A stretch of 50,354 nt of DNA, from assembly GCA_964470055.1 (NCBI GenBank), contig CAYXZZ010000003.1, positions 1-50,354 on the forward strand. The letters run 5' to 3'. The notes beneath the pieces were generated by a model. It worked only from the letters and a program-made list of their open reading frames with translations, did no database searches and was not told where the DNA came from. The position numbers and the translations under genes are program-made. This document shows positions 42,678 to 50,354 of the stretch, piece by piece; the stretch's first letter is position 1; every line of letters begins with the position of its first letter. The DNA is from JAEDES01 sp964470055. GTDB taxonomy: Bacteria > Bacillota_I > Bacilli_A > RF39 > UBA660.

Positions 42678-43288
42678 AGTATATTTAATATTTCTGAAGA
42701 GGTCTCATCAATAAACTCAAGAATTATAAATGTATCGAAAGTGTATGGTGTTTCTATTTTAGAATTTTCGATGATGATGCCCATCTTATCGATTAAGATG
42801 TTTAGTTTGTTTATGGGAATTTCATCAATGTTGGTTTTGGGTGGAATGAAATCTTCATAGAATAAAGAAAGATCCATTTTGTATTCATCAAGAAGTTGAA
42901 TATTTAGATTGGAATAATCTTGATAAATTATATTTGTAATTTCTTCATTAGTTGTTTTGATTATAGTTCCATCTAATAACTTAATATAGTCACCTGAGAG
43001 AATTTTTGGCATAAATGTTTTGAACCATACTTTGTCAGTATATAGATGAATAAAGTATCCTAAATCGAATGAGTTATTTTTAAAATCTTTGTATTTTTCA
43101 GTAAAAAGAGCAATGTTTGGAATATTTTCTTTAGTATTTACTAGAAAGTGAGATTTTTGTTTAGTTTGTCCTATTTGTTTAGAAATATCTGGAGCAATTG
43201 ATCCTAAGTAGTAATCTCTTTTATTTTCGATATGTAAATATTTTTCTAAGGTTTTTGCGACTGCGAGATGAATTATTGCTGATGCCAT
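42668..43288 (-). CDS. Zinc-dependent phospholipase C-like protein
   Basis: 206 residues on the minus strand, with an AGGAGG site before the ATG. The N-terminal half has the pattern of the zinc-dependent phospholipase C family: His7 (IIHLAVA), Asp34 (GSIAPDIS), His47, His81 and Asp85 (YFIHLYTDKVW) are placed as zinc ligands. There is no signal peptide, so it is probably a cytoplasmic member of unknown substrate rather than a secreted toxin. It is the only clear minus-strand gene here and lies between ricA/41915 and cotE, breaking the Bacillus order. Confidence 0.8.
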   Translation of the reverse strand: MASAIIHLAVAKTLEKYLHIENKRDYYLGSIAPDISKQIGQTKQKSHFLVNTKENIPNIALFTEKYKDFKNNSFDLGYFIHLYTDKVWFKTFMPKILSGDYIKLLDGTIIKTTNEEITNIIYQDYSNLNIQLLDEYKMDLSLFYEDFIPPKTNIDEIPINKLNILIDKMGIIIENSKIETPYTFDTFIILEFIDETSSEILNILKK

Positions 43289-43309
43289 ATGTTGCCTCCT
43301 ATTTATTAT

Positions 43310-43318
43310 ATTTTAACA
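43310..43318 (-). promoter_or_regulatory. Extended -10 promoter of the minus-strand gene
   Basis: Read on the minus strand, TGT plus TAAAAT covers 43318 to 43310, about 22 bases before the start. Confidence 0.45.
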
Positions 43319-43382
43319 TAAATGGATTATTTTTGTACTTTTATTTAGATATTTGCATAGATTAGAGTAGGGAGGATAACTT

Positions 43383-43916
43383 ATGGCTTATAGAGAGATT
43401 GTTACTAAGGCAGTTATTGCTAAAGGAAAGAAGTTATTTACAGCAGATCACTTTATTAATGTTACTAATACACCTTCAACTATATTGGGAGTTTGGGTTA
43501 TTAATCATAATTTTAATGGAGTTAAAACTAATGATGAAATAAGAATTACAGGTAGTTATGATGTGAATATTTGGTATTCATATGATAATGATACTAAAAC
43601 AGAAGTTGTTAGAGAGACAAATCAATATAGTGAATTAGTTAGAATGAGAAATAGAGATTATGAGTCTGAGGATGAACAAATTATTGTTAGAAGCTTAAAA
43701 CAGCCTAATTGTGTTAAAGTAGAGATTGATGGTGATAGAATTAATTATTCTATTGAAAAAGAATTAGGTGTTGAACTAGTAGGTGATGTTAAAGTAAAGA
43801 TTCAAGCAGATGATGAGGAAGATCCTTGGGATGAAATTGTTGAAGAAAGTAATAATGATACTGTAGAAACGATAGATGCTGAGGTTCAGGAAAATTATTT
43901 AGATGAAGATATTTAA
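43383..43916 (+). CDS. cotE: Outer spore coat morphogenetic protein CotE
   Basis: 177 residues matching CotE over its length: YREIVTKAVIAKGKK, STILGVWVINH, ITGSYDVNIWYSYDNDTKTE and QPNCVKVEI, then an acidic tail. In Bacillus CotE organises assembly of the outer coat around the developing spore. A GGGAGG site precedes ATG 43383. I found no convincing sporulation-sigma promoter. The similarity is strong enough to make the call safe and to suggest the organism can sporulate or did so recently. Confidence 0.95.
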   Translation: MAYREIVTKAVIAKGKKLFTADHFINVTNTPSTILGVWVINHNFNGVKTNDEIRITGSYDVNIWYSYDNDTKTEVVRETNQYSELVRMRNRDYESEDEQIIVRSLKQPNCVKVEIDGDRINYSIEKELGVELVGDVKVKIQADDEEDPWDEIVEESNNDTVETIDAEVQENYLDEDI

Positions 43917-43938
43917 TAACACGTTATGTGTTATTTTT
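43915..43938 (+). terminator. Intrinsic terminator of cotE
   Basis: AATAACAC (43915-43922) pairs perfectly with GTGTTATT (43928-43935), then T. Confidence 0.85.
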
Positions 43939-43957
43939 AAGTGTTATCAAAAAATGG

Positions 43958-43986
43958 TTGACATTATGTACGTTTATTGCTAAAAT
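43958..43986 (+). promoter_or_regulatory. Promoter of the rpsP operon
   Basis: Consensus TTGACA (43958-43963) and TAAAAT (43981-43986) with 17-base spacing. Confidence 0.85.
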
Positions 43987-44021
43987 ATAATTCAGTTAGT
44001 TGAAGAAATGGAGGGATATTA

Positions 44022-44297
44022 ATGGCAGTTAAGATTAGATTAAGAAGAATGGGTGCAAAGAAAAGACCTACTTATAGAATCGTTGCTACTGATTCAAGAA
44101 GTCCAAGAGATGGACAATACTTAGAACTTATTGGAACTTATGCTCCAGTTGGTGAGGGTCAAGTTAAAATCAATGAAGAAGTTGCTTTAAAATGGCTAAA
44201 TAATGGTGCTCAACCTACTGATACAGTTAGAAACTTATTAAGTAAGGCTGGTATTATGAAGAAATTTGTTGATTCTAAATCAAAGAAGGAAAACTAA
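44022..44297 (+). CDS. rpsP: 30S ribosomal protein S16
   Basis: 91 residues, full length. It has the S16 pattern from the start (VKIRLRRMGAKKRPTYRIVA; SPRDGQYLELIGTYAP) and 'ALKWLNNGAQPTDTVRNLL'. It binds 16S rRNA and is needed for 30S assembly. ATG follows a GGAGGGA site. It is co-transcribed with khpA, as in many Firmicutes, but rimM and trmD do not follow. Confidence 0.98.
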   Translation: MAVKIRLRRMGAKKRPTYRIVATDSRSPRDGQYLELIGTYAPVGEGQVKINEEVALKWLNNGAQPTDTVRNLLSKAGIMKKFVDSKSKKEN

Positions 44298-44299
44298 TT

Positions 44300-44548
44300 A
44301 TGGATTTAGTAACGTTAACAGAAGAAATTGTAAAATCTTTGGTTGAAGATGTTGATGCTGTAAGTGTTAAAGAGTTTCCAACTGAAGAAGAGGATGTTAT
44401 GCTTATTCAAGTTATGGTAGCAGAAAGTGATATAGGAAGAGTCATCGGTAAAGATGGTAAATGTGCTAATGCTATTAGAACTTTAGTTCAAGCAAGTAGT
44501 GCTTTGAAAGATAATAAGTATATAAAAATTGACATTGATAAATTCTAG
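44300..44548 (+). CDS. khpA: KH-domain RNA-binding protein KhpA
   Basis: 82 residues forming a single KH domain with the RNA-binding loop GKDG in 'IGRVIGKDGKCANAIRTLV'. KhpA (YlqC) works with KhpB on RNAs linked to cell elongation and division in other Firmicutes. It begins 2 bases after rpsP. A terminator overlaps its stop codon, closing the two-gene operon. Confidence 0.93.
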   Translation: MDLVTLTEEIVKSLVEDVDAVSVKEFPTEEEDVMLIQVMVAESDIGRVIGKDGKCANAIRTLVQASSALKDNKYIKIDIDKF

Positions 44549-44576
44549 GAAGTCGCTTTTGACTTTCTTTTTTTTT
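44548..44576 (+). terminator. Intrinsic terminator of rpsP-khpA
   Basis: GGAAGTC (44548-44554) pairs with GACTTTC (44561-44567) with one G-U, followed by nine T. Confidence 0.85.
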
Positions 44577-44635
44577 GTTAGTGGTATATAATGAATGTAG
44601 TAGAATGTAAAATTAATGATTGAGAGGTATAGAAG

Positions 44636-45349
44636 ATGAGTATGGATGATAATAGTCTGATTATGCCTAGACATGTGGCAATGATATTAGATGGTAATAG
44701 AAGATGGGCTAAAGAAAGAGGGATGCCATCATTAAATGGACATCAAAAAGGATTTGAAAATATTCGGGATTTGGCTCCTTATATTATTAATAGAGGTGTT
44801 GAAGTATTGAGTGTTTATGCTTTTTCAGAACAAAACTTTAATAGAAGTGAAGAAGAAGTTAATTATTTGATGGATATTTTTGTTAATATGTTTAAAAAAG
44901 AGTGTAATAAGATTCATAATGAGAATATAAAAATTGTTTTTTCAGGAAGAAAAAATCGATTAAGAGAAGATGTTTTAGAAGCAATGAATGAAATAACAGA
45001 AATGACAAAGAATAATACTAAGGGAATATTTAATATTTGTTTAGGATATAGTGGACAACAAGAGATTTGCGATATGACTAAAAAGATGTGTGAACTGTAT
45101 AAAAATAGAGAAGTTCAGTTAGAAGAAATTACGCCTGAATTTATACAAAAGAATTTGTATCAAGATTTACCAGCAGTTGATTTAATGATCAGAACTAGTG
45201 GTGAGTATAGACTTAGTAATTTTATGATGTATCAGTGTAGTTATTCTGAATTTTACTTTCCAAATGTATATTTTCCAGACTTTGATAAAGAAGAGTTTGA
45301 AAAAGCAATTTTAGAGTTTAATAAAAGATCGAGAAGGTTTGGTGTTTAG
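44636..45349 (+). CDS. uppS: Undecaprenyl diphosphate synthase
   Basis: 237 residues. It is a cis-prenyltransferase that makes undecaprenyl diphosphate, the lipid carrier for wall synthesis. Catalytic Asp19 lies in MILDGNRRWAKERG; LSVYAFSEQNFNRS and the C-terminal MIRTSGEYRLSNFM, SEFYFPNVYFPDF match the family throughout. Starts at ATG 44636 after GAGAGG. cdsA begins 2 bases after its stop, giving the usual uppS-cdsA-rseP envelope cluster, here without dxr. Confidence 0.97.
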   Translation: MSMDDNSLIMPRHVAMILDGNRRWAKERGMPSLNGHQKGFENIRDLAPYIINRGVEVLSVYAFSEQNFNRSEEEVNYLMDIFVNMFKKECNKIHNENIKIVFSGRKNRLREDVLEAMNEITEMTKNNTKGIFNICLGYSGQQEICDMTKKMCELYKNREVQLEEITPEFIQKNLYQDLPAVDLMIRTSGEYRLSNFMMYQCSYSEFYFPNVYFPDFDKEEFEKAILEFNKRSRRFGV

Positions 45350-45351
45350 TT

Positions 45352-46152
45352 ATGACAATGCGAGTAGTAAGTGCCATTGTAATGGTGTTAGCGTTTATTC
45401 CATTTTTAATTATTGGAGGTAGTTGGTTTACTGGATTAATGGTAGTTCTTGGGCTATTTGGACTTTATGAGTTATTAAAAATTAGAGGTTCTAAAAAGCA
45501 GTTTCCACTACCAATGAGAATAATTGCTTATTTGATGGTTGTGATCTTGATAGTAAGTAATTCCTTTTCAATAGATTTTCAATATAATTTGGATTATAGA
45601 TTAGTATCTTTAATTATATTTTTGTTTTTATCACCGATGATATTTATTAATGATAGTAAAAAGTATAATTTGAATGATGCATTATTTTTAGTGGGATCAG
45701 TTGTGTTTATAGGATTAAGTTTTAATTTGTTGGTGATTACTCGTAATTTTAATATTATGTATCTCATATATTTATTATTGATTACTACTATGACTGATAC
45801 GTTTGCATTGTTTACTGGTATGCTTATTGGGAAACATAAATTAGCACCAGAAATATCTCCTAAAAAGACGATAGAAGGTTCTATTGGTGGTTCTTTAATG
45901 GGAACTGTAATTGCGACGTTATTTTATACAACGGTTATTAGTTCGAGTGTACCATTAATTTTTGTAATATTGATTACTTTGGGACTTACTGTTATTGGAC
46001 AACTTGGAGATTTGGCTTTTTCGGCAATAAAGAGGTATTATGGAGTTAAGGATTTTTCTAATTTAATTCCTGGACATGGTGGAATATTAGATAGACTTGA
46101 TAGTTTAATATTTGTTGTTTTAGCATTTATATTGGTGCTTGGAATTATTTAA
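45352..46152 (+). CDS. cdsA: Phosphatidate cytidylyltransferase
   Basis: 266 residues with about eight membrane helices. It makes CDP-diacylglycerol from phosphatidate and CTP. The CdsA signature is near the C-terminus: SAIKRYYGVKDFSNLIPGHG, followed by GILDRLDS. Also seen is PEISPKKTIEGSIGG. It overlaps no neighbour but is 2 bases from uppS and 14 from rseP, so it is part of the operon. Confidence 0.97.
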   Translation: MTMRVVSAIVMVLAFIPFLIIGGSWFTGLMVVLGLFGLYELLKIRGSKKQFPLPMRIIAYLMVVILIVSNSFSIDFQYNLDYRLVSLIIFLFLSPMIFINDSKKYNLNDALFLVGSVVFIGLSFNLLVITRNFNIMYLIYLLLITTMTDTFALFTGMLIGKHKLAPEISPKKTIEGSIGGSLMGTVIATLFYTTVISSSVPLIFVILITLGLTVIGQLGDLAFSAIKRYYGVKDFSNLIPGHGGILDRLDSLIFVVLAFILVLGII

Positions 46153-46166
46153 TAAGGAGGGGTAAT

Positions 46167-47219
46167 ATGACAGTTATATTAAATATTTTATTATTTATAG
46201 TAATTCTTAGTGTGATAGTTTTTATTCATGAATTTGGACATTTTATAATGGCTAAATTGAATGGTGTTTATGTATATGAGTTTGCGATTGGTATGGGGCC
46301 TAAACTTTGGGGACATAAAGGAAAAGAAACTGAATATACAATTAGGGCAATTCCAATAGGAGGTTTTTGTCAGATGGCTGGTGAAGACTTAGATGAGGAT
46401 GATAAAAAAAGAGTTCCAAAGAAGAAAAGATTACAATCAAAAACGGCTTTTCAAAGATTTTTAATTATGTTTTTTGGGGCTGGTAATAACTTTATTTCAG
46501 CAATTTTGATTTTGTTTTTTATGGCTTTAATTTGGGGTGGAAATACAATGGATCCTACAATTACTTCTGTAGTTGATGGTTATCCAGCAGCAGTAGCAGG
46601 GGTTGAATCAGGAGATAAAGTTATTTCTATTAATGATCATAAAATCAAAACAAATGATGATATATCTTTATATTTAGCAATTGCTGATCCAACTAAAAAA
46701 TCAACATTTGTTGTGGAAAAAGAAAATGGTGATGTAGAGACTTATACATTTAAGGCTAAAAAGGTTGAAGAAGATGGGGAAACTTCTTATATGTATGGTA
46801 TAGGAATGCAACAAGAAAAAACTAAAGGATTTGTTAATGCCTTAAAATATACTGGTAAGAAGACGGTGTCATTATTTAAACAAATGTATATTACAGTTGC
46901 ATCTTTATTTACTGGAGGAATAAGTTTAAATCAATTGTCTGGACCAGTAGGAATTTATTCTGTAGTAGGTGAGTCTAGTAAGGCAGGATTTGCGAATATT
47001 TTATACTTAGTAGCATTTTTAAGTATCAATGTAGGAGTTATTAATTTATTACCAATTCCAGCATTTGATGGAGGGCATATTTTATTTATAATTATTGAAA
47101 AGATTAAAGGGTCTCCGGTTAATCCAGAACTTGAGAATAAGATTCATGCAATTGGGATGATGTTGTTACTACTGTTAATGTTGATAATTACAATTAATGA
47201 TATTATTAAATTATTTTAG
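46167..47219 (+). CDS. rseP: Site-2 metalloprotease RseP
   Basis: 350 residues. It is an intramembrane zinc protease with the active site HEFGH near residue 20 and the third ligand in NLLPIPAFDGGH. One PDZ domain lies in the middle (YPAAVAGVESGDKVISIND). Bacillus RseP (RasP) cleaves anti-sigma factors, FtsL and signal-peptide remnants. It starts after AAGGAGGGG and ends with a terminator. Confidence 0.96.
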   Translation: MTVILNILLFIVILSVIVFIHEFGHFIMAKLNGVYVYEFAIGMGPKLWGHKGKETEYTIRAIPIGGFCQMAGEDLDEDDKKRVPKKKRLQSKTAFQRFLIMFFGAGNNFISAILILFFMALIWGGNTMDPTITSVVDGYPAAVAGVESGDKVISINDHKIKTNDDISLYLAIADPTKKSTFVVEKENGDVETYTFKAKKVEEDGETSYMYGIGMQQEKTKGFVNALKYTGKKTVSLFKQMYITVASLFTGGISLNQLSGPVGIYSVVGESSKAGFANILYLVAFLSINVGVINLLPIPAFDGGHILFIIIEKIKGSPVNPELENKIHAIGMMLLLLLMLIITINDIIKLF

Positions 47220-47245
47220 AAGAGTCTTTAATTCTTCTTTTTTTA
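47218..47245 (+). terminator. Intrinsic terminator after rseP
   Basis: AGAAGA (47218-47223) pairs with TCTTCT (47233-47238), followed by T. Confidence 0.8.
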
Positions 47246-47270
47246 GATTAGAGATGATTGAGGTGGGACT

Positions 47271-47564
47271 ATGGAAAATTTAGCGATTGGACTTATTACT
47301 GGAGTAGTTATATTTGTAATGTATTTGTCACATTCAGCAAAGAAAAATGAACGTAAAGAAAAAGAGAAAAAGGATGAATTTACTAAGAGAATGGATGATT
47401 TGAGTAAAAGTATTGGGGACGATATTAAGATTAAAAATGATGATTTTAAGCAAATTGATGATAGTACAATAGATGATTATTCGGTTGATGATGAGGTTGT
47501 TGAAAAGTTTAAGGCAAAAAGAGTAGATAAGAAAATAAATAAAGATGAGGAAGAGATTATTTGA
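47271..47564 (+). CDS. Small membrane-anchored charged protein
   Basis: 97 residues: an N-terminal membrane helix (about 4-22) and a very charged cytoplasmic tail rich in Lys, Asp and Glu. ATG 47271 is preceded by GAGGTGGG. No family is recognised. It lies between the rseP terminator and its own terminator, so it is a separate small transcript or read-through product. Confidence 0.65.
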   Translation: MENLAIGLITGVVIFVMYLSHSAKKNERKEKEKKDEFTKRMDDLSKSIGDDIKIKNDDFKQIDDSTIDDYSVDDEVVEKFKAKRVDKKINKDEEEII

Positions 47565-47586
47565 GATGAATAATTTCTTTTTTTTT
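47553..47586 (+). terminator. Intrinsic terminator before priA
   Basis: GAGATTATT (47553-47561) pairs with AATAATTTC (47569-47577) with one G-U pair, then nine T. The stop codon of the small gene lies at the loop. Confidence 0.8.
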
Positions 47587-47599
47587 AAGGTAATAATCG

Positions 47600-47608
47600 T
47601 GATATAAT
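47600..47608 (+). promoter_or_regulatory. Extended -10 promoter of priA
   Basis: TGA plus TATAAT at 47600-47608, 22 bases before the TTG start. Confidence 0.6.
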
Positions 47609-47629
47609 TTAGGTAGTGGAGGTGATACT

Positions 47630-49807
47630 TTGATTATTGGTGTATTGGTTGAATTATCAAATAAAAATATTGATAAGATGTTTGATTATGCAGTTCCAAA
47701 GGATTTGGAAAATAATATTAGGGTGGGAATCAGAGTAGAAGTTCCGTTTGGTAAACAAGTATTAGAGGGGTTTGTTTTAGAAATAAAAAATAATTATGAA
47801 TCAGAATATAAATTAAAAGAAATTATTAGTATTAAAGATAGTGATATTGTATTGAATCAAGAATTGTTAGAACTTGGGAAAGTAATGCAGAATAATACAT
47901 TGGCTACTTTGATTAGTTGTTATCAAGTGATGTTACCTAAGGCTTTGAAGGCTAAACAGGGAAGCGTTATAAATAAAAGGTTTGATATTTTTTATAGAGT
48001 TGATGAGGAAGTACTTAAACAAAATAAGATAACTGATAGGCAAAGAGAGATGGTTAATTTATGTTTAGAGGAGGGACTTGTTAAACGTAGTCGATTACTT
48101 GAAATTTCGGCAAGTATTTTAAATACTTTGATTGGTAAGAAAATTTTAGTTGAGGAAAGACAAGAACATTATCGCATTAGTTATTCAAAAGAGTTGGGTT
48201 CTAAGTTTAAACTTACTTCGGATCAAGAAAAGGTTGTAGAGGAAGTTTTAAGTGATAGGGGATTTAAGCCTTATTTATTGCATGGAGTTACTGGAAGTGG
48301 AAAAACAGAAGTTTATATGGAATTAATTGAGGAAGCTCTTAATAGAGGGAAAACTAGTATTATGTTGGTACCGGAAATTAGTTTGACTCCACAAATGGTT
48401 CAAAGATTTCAGAAGAGATTTGGTGATAATATAGCGGCTTTACATTCGGCTTTATCTGATGGAGAAAAATATGATGAGTGGAGAAGAATTGCAAGAGGAG
48501 AGGCAAGTATTGTTATAGGGGCGAGAAGCGCAATATTTGCGCCACTTAATAATATTGGAATGATTATTATTGATGAGGAGCATAGTGATTCTTATAAACA
48601 GAGTGATTCAAATCCGAGATATAGTGCGAGTGATGTCGCAATGATAAGAGGAAAATATCATGATTGTCCAGTTATTATGGGGAGTGCGACGCCTTCTTTG
48701 GAAGTTATGGCTAGAGCGCAGAAAGGTGTTTATAAATATTTGAGTCTTCCTAATAGAGTTAATGGGAAGATGTTACCTGGAGTTCGGATTATTGATATGA
48801 ATGAGGAGATTAAGAAGAGTATAGGACATTTCTCTAGAAATTTGATTACTTCAATTACTGATAAATTAGAAAAAAGTGAACAAGTTATTTTATTACTTAA
48901 TAGACGAGGATATGCTTCTTTTGTAACTTGTAAGAATTGTGGATATACGTTTAAATGTCCTAATTGTGATATTTCGCTTACTTATCATAAGAGTAGTAAT
49001 ACAATGAGATGTCATTATTGTGGATATGGTACAAAAGTTTATGATACATGTCCAGAGTGTCATGAGAAGGCAATTACAGATTTAGGAGTTGGAACTCAAA
49101 AGATAGAGGAAGAACTTAGTGAGATTTTTCCTGATGCAAGAATACTTAGAATGGATTTTGATACAACTAGTCGGAAGGGTGCTCATGAAAAAATGATCAA
49201 TGCGTTTAAAAATCATGAGTATGATATTTTACTTGGAACACAGATTGTTGCGAAGGGACTTGATTTTTCTAATGTGACGCTAGTTGGAGTAATAAATGCA
49301 GATACTTCTTTAAATATTCCGGATTTTAGGAGTAGTGAAAACACTTTTTCACTTCTTAGTCAGGTGGCTGGAAGAAGTGGGAGAAGTGAAAAGAGTGGTG
49401 AAGTAATCATTCAAACATTTAATCCTGATCATTATGCAATTAGTTATACAAGAATGCATGATTATATGGGGTTTTATAATAAAGAAATGAGTGTTCGAAA
49501 GACTTTGAAATATCCACCATTTTATTATTTATGTCATGTAAAAATTAGTGGGAAAGATATGGAGTATATTTCGAAAGAGTCAGAGAAAATTAAAAGGGCT
49601 TTGGTACGAAACTTGGTTGATTTTAGTATTTTAGGTCCAACTCCTTCAACTATTTTTAGAGTTAATAACATTTATAGATTTGGGATAATTTTGAAATATA
49701 AGAAGGAAGATAATTTAAAAGAGACATTAGAGAAAGTTTTAGAACATTATAAAGGAAACGCTAAAATAAAGATTGATATTGATTTTAATCCTAGTCAAAT
49801 CTATTAA
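47630..49807 (+). CDS. priA: Primosomal replication helicase PriA
   Basis: 725 residues with a TTG start 5 bases after GGAGGTGA. PriA restarts stalled replication forks. The N-terminal DNA-binding domain is followed by the helicase core with Walker A GVTGSGKT (219-226) and Walker B DEEH (315-318). A zinc-binding region with eight Cys (from Cys434: CKNCGYTF, CPNCD, CHYCG, CPECHE) and helicase motifs V/VI (GTQIVAKGLDF; VAGRSGR) complete it. Length and order are normal. Confidence 0.97.
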   Translation: MIIGVLVELSNKNIDKMFDYAVPKDLENNIRVGIRVEVPFGKQVLEGFVLEIKNNYESEYKLKEIISIKDSDIVLNQELLELGKVMQNNTLATLISCYQVMLPKALKAKQGSVINKRFDIFYRVDEEVLKQNKITDRQREMVNLCLEEGLVKRSRLLEISASILNTLIGKKILVEERQEHYRISYSKELGSKFKLTSDQEKVVEEVLSDRGFKPYLLHGVTGSGKTEVYMELIEEALNRGKTSIMLVPEISLTPQMVQRFQKRFGDNIAALHSALSDGEKYDEWRRIARGEASIVIGARSAIFAPLNNIGMIIIDEEHSDSYKQSDSNPRYSASDVAMIRGKYHDCPVIMGSATPSLEVMARAQKGVYKYLSLPNRVNGKMLPGVRIIDMNEEIKKSIGHFSRNLITSITDKLEKSEQVILLLNRRGYASFVTCKNCGYTFKCPNCDISLTYHKSSNTMRCHYCGYGTKVYDTCPECHEKAITDLGVGTQKIEEELSEIFPDARILRMDFDTTSRKGAHEKMINAFKNHEYDILLGTQIVAKGLDFSNVTLVGVINADTSLNIPDFRSSENTFSLLSQVAGRSGRSEKSGEVIIQTFNPDHYAISYTRMHDYMGFYNKEMSVRKTLKYPPFYYLCHVKISGKDMEYISKESEKIKRALVRNLVDFSILGPTPSTIFRVNNIYRFGIILKYKKEDNLKETLEKVLEHYKGNAKIKIDIDFNPSQIY

Positions 49808-49811
49808 ATTA

Positions 49812-49820
49812 TGTTATCAT
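49812..49820 (+). promoter_or_regulatory. Possible extended -10 promoter
   Basis: TGT plus TATCAT at 49812-49820, 25 bases before the start at 49846. Confidence 0.4.
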
Positions 49821-49845
49821 TAAAGATGATAAAGGGGTGATTCCG

Positions 49846-50175
49846 ATGGGCTTTTTCAATGAAGACTTTTATAAAGAACTTGATAAGAGTTATATTCCAG
49901 AAGAAGAACAAGATGATGATATAGATGAAGATATAGAAGAAGCCGATAGTGAGTATGAATACGATGATGATTCATATTATGGGAATGACGTTGAACTTGC
50001 AATTAATAAAAATAATCAAGAAAAGTTTAAAAATATTATGGATAATGCGTCAATGACATATGATTCTTATTGGGATTTTAATAATCCAGTAATAAGATTT
50101 ATTTTGATAGTGTTGGGGGTAATTATTGTAGTTGGTATTATTTATTATGTAGTAGGTTGGTTAAGTTTGATTTAA
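49846..50175 (+). CDS. Small acidic protein with C-terminal membrane helix
   Basis: 109 residues from ATG 49846, chosen because AAAGGGGTGA is 5 bases upstream; the in-frame GTG at 49837 lies inside that site. An N-terminal half of almost only Asp, Glu, Ser and Tyr is followed by a basic-neutral linker and one membrane helix (about 85-107) at the C-terminus, so it is probably tail-anchored in the membrane with the acidic part inside. Family unknown. Confidence 0.65.
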   Translation: MGFFNEDFYKELDKSYIPEEEQDDDIDEDIEEADSEYEYDDDSYYGNDVELAINKNNQEKFKNIMDNASMTYDSYWDFNNPVIRFILIVLGVIIVVGIIYYVVGWLSLI

Positions 50176-50200
50176 TTTTCCTACTTGTGGTGGTGGTAGT

Positions 50201-50354
50201 GTGTTAGATGAAATTATTAGGAGAGAAGATGTATCTCATTTATTAGAAGATATTTGTAATAGTGCAAGATATTATGATAAGAAGTCTAGTAATAGAATGG
50301 GGTATCAAATGTATTTTGGAGTAGAACAAATTCTTTTCCTTTTTTATGATGCGC
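50201..50354 (+). CDS. Partial gene cut by the window end
   Basis: An open frame from GTG 50201 (behind GGTGGTGGTAG) runs to the window end without a stop. The 51 visible residues begin LDEIIRREDVSHLLEDICNS and are helical and charged. Not enough is present to name it. Confidence 0.5.
   Translation, partial: MLDEIIRREDVSHLLEDICNSARYYDKKSSNRMGYQMYFGVEQILFLFYDA

Noticed and set aside
1..50354. Mollicutes code with TGA as Trp
   Set aside because: TGA ends intact genes (gamma-like at 10830, small gene at 47562) and Trp is encoded by TGG throughout.

Overview
The window comes from a very AT-rich, low-GC Gram-positive bacterium, most likely an uncultured gut-type member of the Bacilli. It uses the standard bacterial code: TGA ends real genes such as the gamma-like subunit, and TGG encodes Trp. 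Two genes point to a spore-forming lineage: cotE and spoVS. The gene order miaB, ricA-like (ymcA), cotE matches the Bacillus arrangement, although here two unrelated genes lie between ricA and cotE. Most genes are on the + strand, start at clear Shine-Dalgarno sites and end in strong intrinsic terminators. Many promoters carry an extended -10 element of the form TGnTATAAT.

Region 1 (1-26300) is the striking part. A complete set of soluble F1 ATPase subunits (alpha-, gamma-, beta- and epsilon-like) is encoded with a c-like proteolipid, a b-delta-like fusion, a multi-pass membrane protein and a single-pass membrane protein (7027-13784). The proteolipid has Ser60 exactly where the ion-carrying Asp/Glu of every working c subunit should be, and no gene resembles the a subunit. 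This F1-like motor therefore probably does not make ATP from an ion gradient. Around it lie very large, membrane-anchored, all-beta exoproteins: 1777 aa, 486 aa and 3485 aa. The largest appears to be anchored in the membrane at both ends. These proteins and the small operon protein at 12957 seem to share the same membrane-proximal ectodomain. A TasA/camelysin-like secreted protein and a decayed copy sit between the two halves. My inference is an ATP-driven surface machine, analogous in logic to the F1-like-X0 ATPases of mycoplasmas but with a recognisable c-like subunit and different surface proteins.

Region 2 (26600-30800) holds a decayed AbiEi-like antitoxin gene, spoVS, a zinc-ribbon/DUF5684-like membrane protein, and serS behind a T-box leader that is followed by a short serine-rich reading frame. 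A 49-codon gene with its own terminator follows serS.

Region 3 (30800-37050) is a membrane-stress set: a Tim44-like zinc-ribbon protein, then ydjG-, ydjH- and ydjI-like genes (without pspA), a CPBP-family membrane protease, and a badly decayed second TasA-like gene.

Region 4 (37050-50354) holds an ankyrin-like protein, an AbiEi-type winged helix fused to TPR-like repeats, then mostly housekeeping genes: miaB, ricA-like, a membrane protein, a zinc phospholipase C-like gene on the minus strand, cotE, rpsP-khpA, uppS-cdsA-rseP, priA, and two short unknown genes, the last cut by the window edge. All family calls were made by eye from motifs; no database search was possible.
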